From Gemmatimonadaceae bacterium (lineage in GTDB: Bacteria > Gemmatimonadota > Gemmatimonadetes > Gemmatimonadales > Gemmatimonadaceae), in assembly GCA_019186945.1 (NCBI GenBank), contig JABAQJ010000002.1, forward strand, positions 399,897-463,896: a stretch of DNA of 64,000 bases. Direction: 5' to 3'. Positions within the stretch are counted from its first letter, which is position 1, and every line of letters starts with the position of its first letter. The translations under genes were made by a program, and so were the position numbers. Shown in pieces: positions 63,196 through 64,000 of this stretch. The notes below the pieces were generated by a model. That model was not told the origin of the DNA, searched no databases, and saw only the letters and a program-made list of their open reading frames with translations.

Positions 63196-63525
63196 GGGGG
63201 TCGCACTCCACGATGTCAGTGTCGGTCAAAGGCCAGTGTCACCTCTCGCACGGCCACCGAGCGTTCTCGCTCCGCCTCCTGTAGTCATCCGCCGAACGAT
63301 GGATGCCGGGCGACGGTCAAACATGGCTGGCGTCGTCCTGTAACGTCGCAAGACGAAATCTGACGTTGGCGCGCCATAGGGCGCACGCAAGGGCCAGCGC
63401 CGCCTCGTGTCAGCGCTATCGCAAGCTCCCTTGGTAAAACGTTTTGGACAACTGGCAATCCCAGGTCGACGGCGGCACGATCAATGCTCCGGCCTGAACC
63501 GATTCTGGGTCACGTGAGGAGTCAA
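63196..63525. other. Gap upstream of the last gene
   Basis: 330 bases between the pseudogene and the partial membrane protein. I see no gene, tRNA or clear promoter. AT-richer spot around 63435-63455 (AAAACGTTTTGG). Confidence 0.45.
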
Positions 63526-64000
63526 TTGAGCGATGGTTCTCTGAGGGTCGTCGGCGCCTGGAGGCTCCCGGTGAGGATTCTCCTCTCGGGTTTGTGGTTC
63601 GCGATTTGGGCCGCATGGGGTGAGTTGGCCATCCTCGGCTTCCGCAAGTACGTGCTCCATCGGCCCACGTTTTCGATGGATCAGAAGATGTCGTTGCTGT
63701 CGGACTACCGTGTGTTCTGGATGGTGCCGCTGGCCGATGTCCTGGTGTTCCTGATCCCGATCGCCTTTCTCGCGCTCCTCGCCCGGCGCTGGTCGGGGCC
63801 GCGCACGCTCTTTGCCGCGACGGCCGTCTTCGCGACTCTCACCGTCCTCAGTCTCCTCTTCAACTTCACGTGGCTGCATTGGGGCGCAGCTATCCTGCTC
63901 AGTGCAGGAGCGGGAATCCAGCTTGCCCGCTTCGCGACCCCGCGAGCCGACGCCCTGCACGCAGTCGTCAGGCGGTCATTGCCGGTCATGGTGCTGATCA
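63526..64000 (+). CDS. Multi-pass membrane protein, N-terminal part (cut by window end)
   Basis: 158 residues visible, open to the window end. Start TTG 63526 is preferred because GAGGAG stands five bases upstream; GTG 63571 is an alternative. At least four hydrophobic segments: LLSGLWFAIWAAWGELAIL, FWMVPLADVLVFLIPIAFLALLA, TLFAATAVFATLTVLSLLFNF and WGAAILLSAGAGIQLA. Membrane leaders of this kind occur at the N-terminus of sulfatase/phosphoethanolamine-transferase-like proteins, but the catalytic part lies outside the window, so the assignment is a guess. Confidence 0.65.
   Translation, partial: MSDGSLRVVGAWRLPVRILLSGLWFAIWAAWGELAILGFRKYVLHRPTFSMDQKMSLLSDYRVFWMVPLADVLVFLIPIAFLALLARRWSGPRTLFAATAVFATLTVLSLLFNFTWLHWGAAILLSAGAGIQLARFATPRADALHAVVRRSLPVMVLI

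Noticed and set aside
1-64000. CRISPR arrays, prophage genes, rRNA genes and complete insertion sequences
   Set aside because: No direct-repeat arrays, phage structural genes, rRNA-like stretches or intact transposases seen on reading both strands.

Overview
The window is GC-rich (mid-60s % by eye), densely coded chromosomal DNA with many GTG/TTG starts and frequent start/stop overlaps. The mix suggests a soil-type bacterium of the Gemmatimonadota or a close relative: a SusC/SusD pair, giant BNR/VPS10-like propeller proteins, DUF5916 barrel proteins, many secreted peptidases and amidohydrolases. This is an inference from gene content; there is no rRNA in the window.

Layout. 1-2.7 kb: the end of uvrA, a convergent SDR dehydrogenase, tRNA-Asn(GUU), an IS3-type transposase remnant and osmC. 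2.6-9.9 kb (minus): TonB receptor (SusC-like) and SusD-like lipoprotein with a promoter and a palindromic terminator, then a TauE/SafE permease and a secreted amidohydrolase. 10.1-13.7 kb: purEK, convergent with an operon of membrane protein, winged-helix regulator and undecaprenyl-diphosphate synthase (uppS). 13.8-18.1 kb: a large BNR-propeller protein and a YncE-like propeller. 18.2-22.3 kb: a two-gene cassette, a small TRYPCO2-type protein followed by a 1250-residue trypsin-NACHT fusion, which looks like a proteolytic, NTP-dependent defence or conflict system.

22.5-35 kb: secreted M24 and S9 peptidases, a GH172 (DUF2961) enzyme, a coiled-coil lipoprotein, a TIGR00027-type methyltransferase, and an OsmC-like gene with an in-frame TGA exactly where the family has its second redox cysteine. 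The reading frame and the family homology continue after this TGA, and a hairpin of bacterial-SECIS type follows it, so I propose a selenocysteine-containing OsmC. 35-40 kb: DinB-like protein, SET-domain lysine methyltransferase, M28 peptidase, a small very basic helix-turn-helix protein and two unknown exported or membrane proteins.

40-54 kb: a second BNR-propeller protein, a Tat-exported sugar isomerase-like protein coupled to a GH172-HEAT lipoprotein, then a peptide-uptake operon (M28 peptidase, SBP, two permeases, amidase) without ATPase genes in view. 53.4-64 kb: holB, moaC, two convergent lytic transglycosylases, a serine beta-lactamase-like hydrolase, a DUF5916 protein, an amidohydrolase, a decayed second amidohydrolase, and the start of a membrane protein cut by the window end.

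Much of the region codes for envelope and extracellular degradation of peptides and glycans. The housekeeping genes (uvrA, purEK, uppS, holB, moaC) are scattered among it. The two items most worth following are the trypsin-NACHT/TRYPCO2 cassette and the candidate Sec-OsmC. A GTTAGG(C) word is also over-represented throughout.
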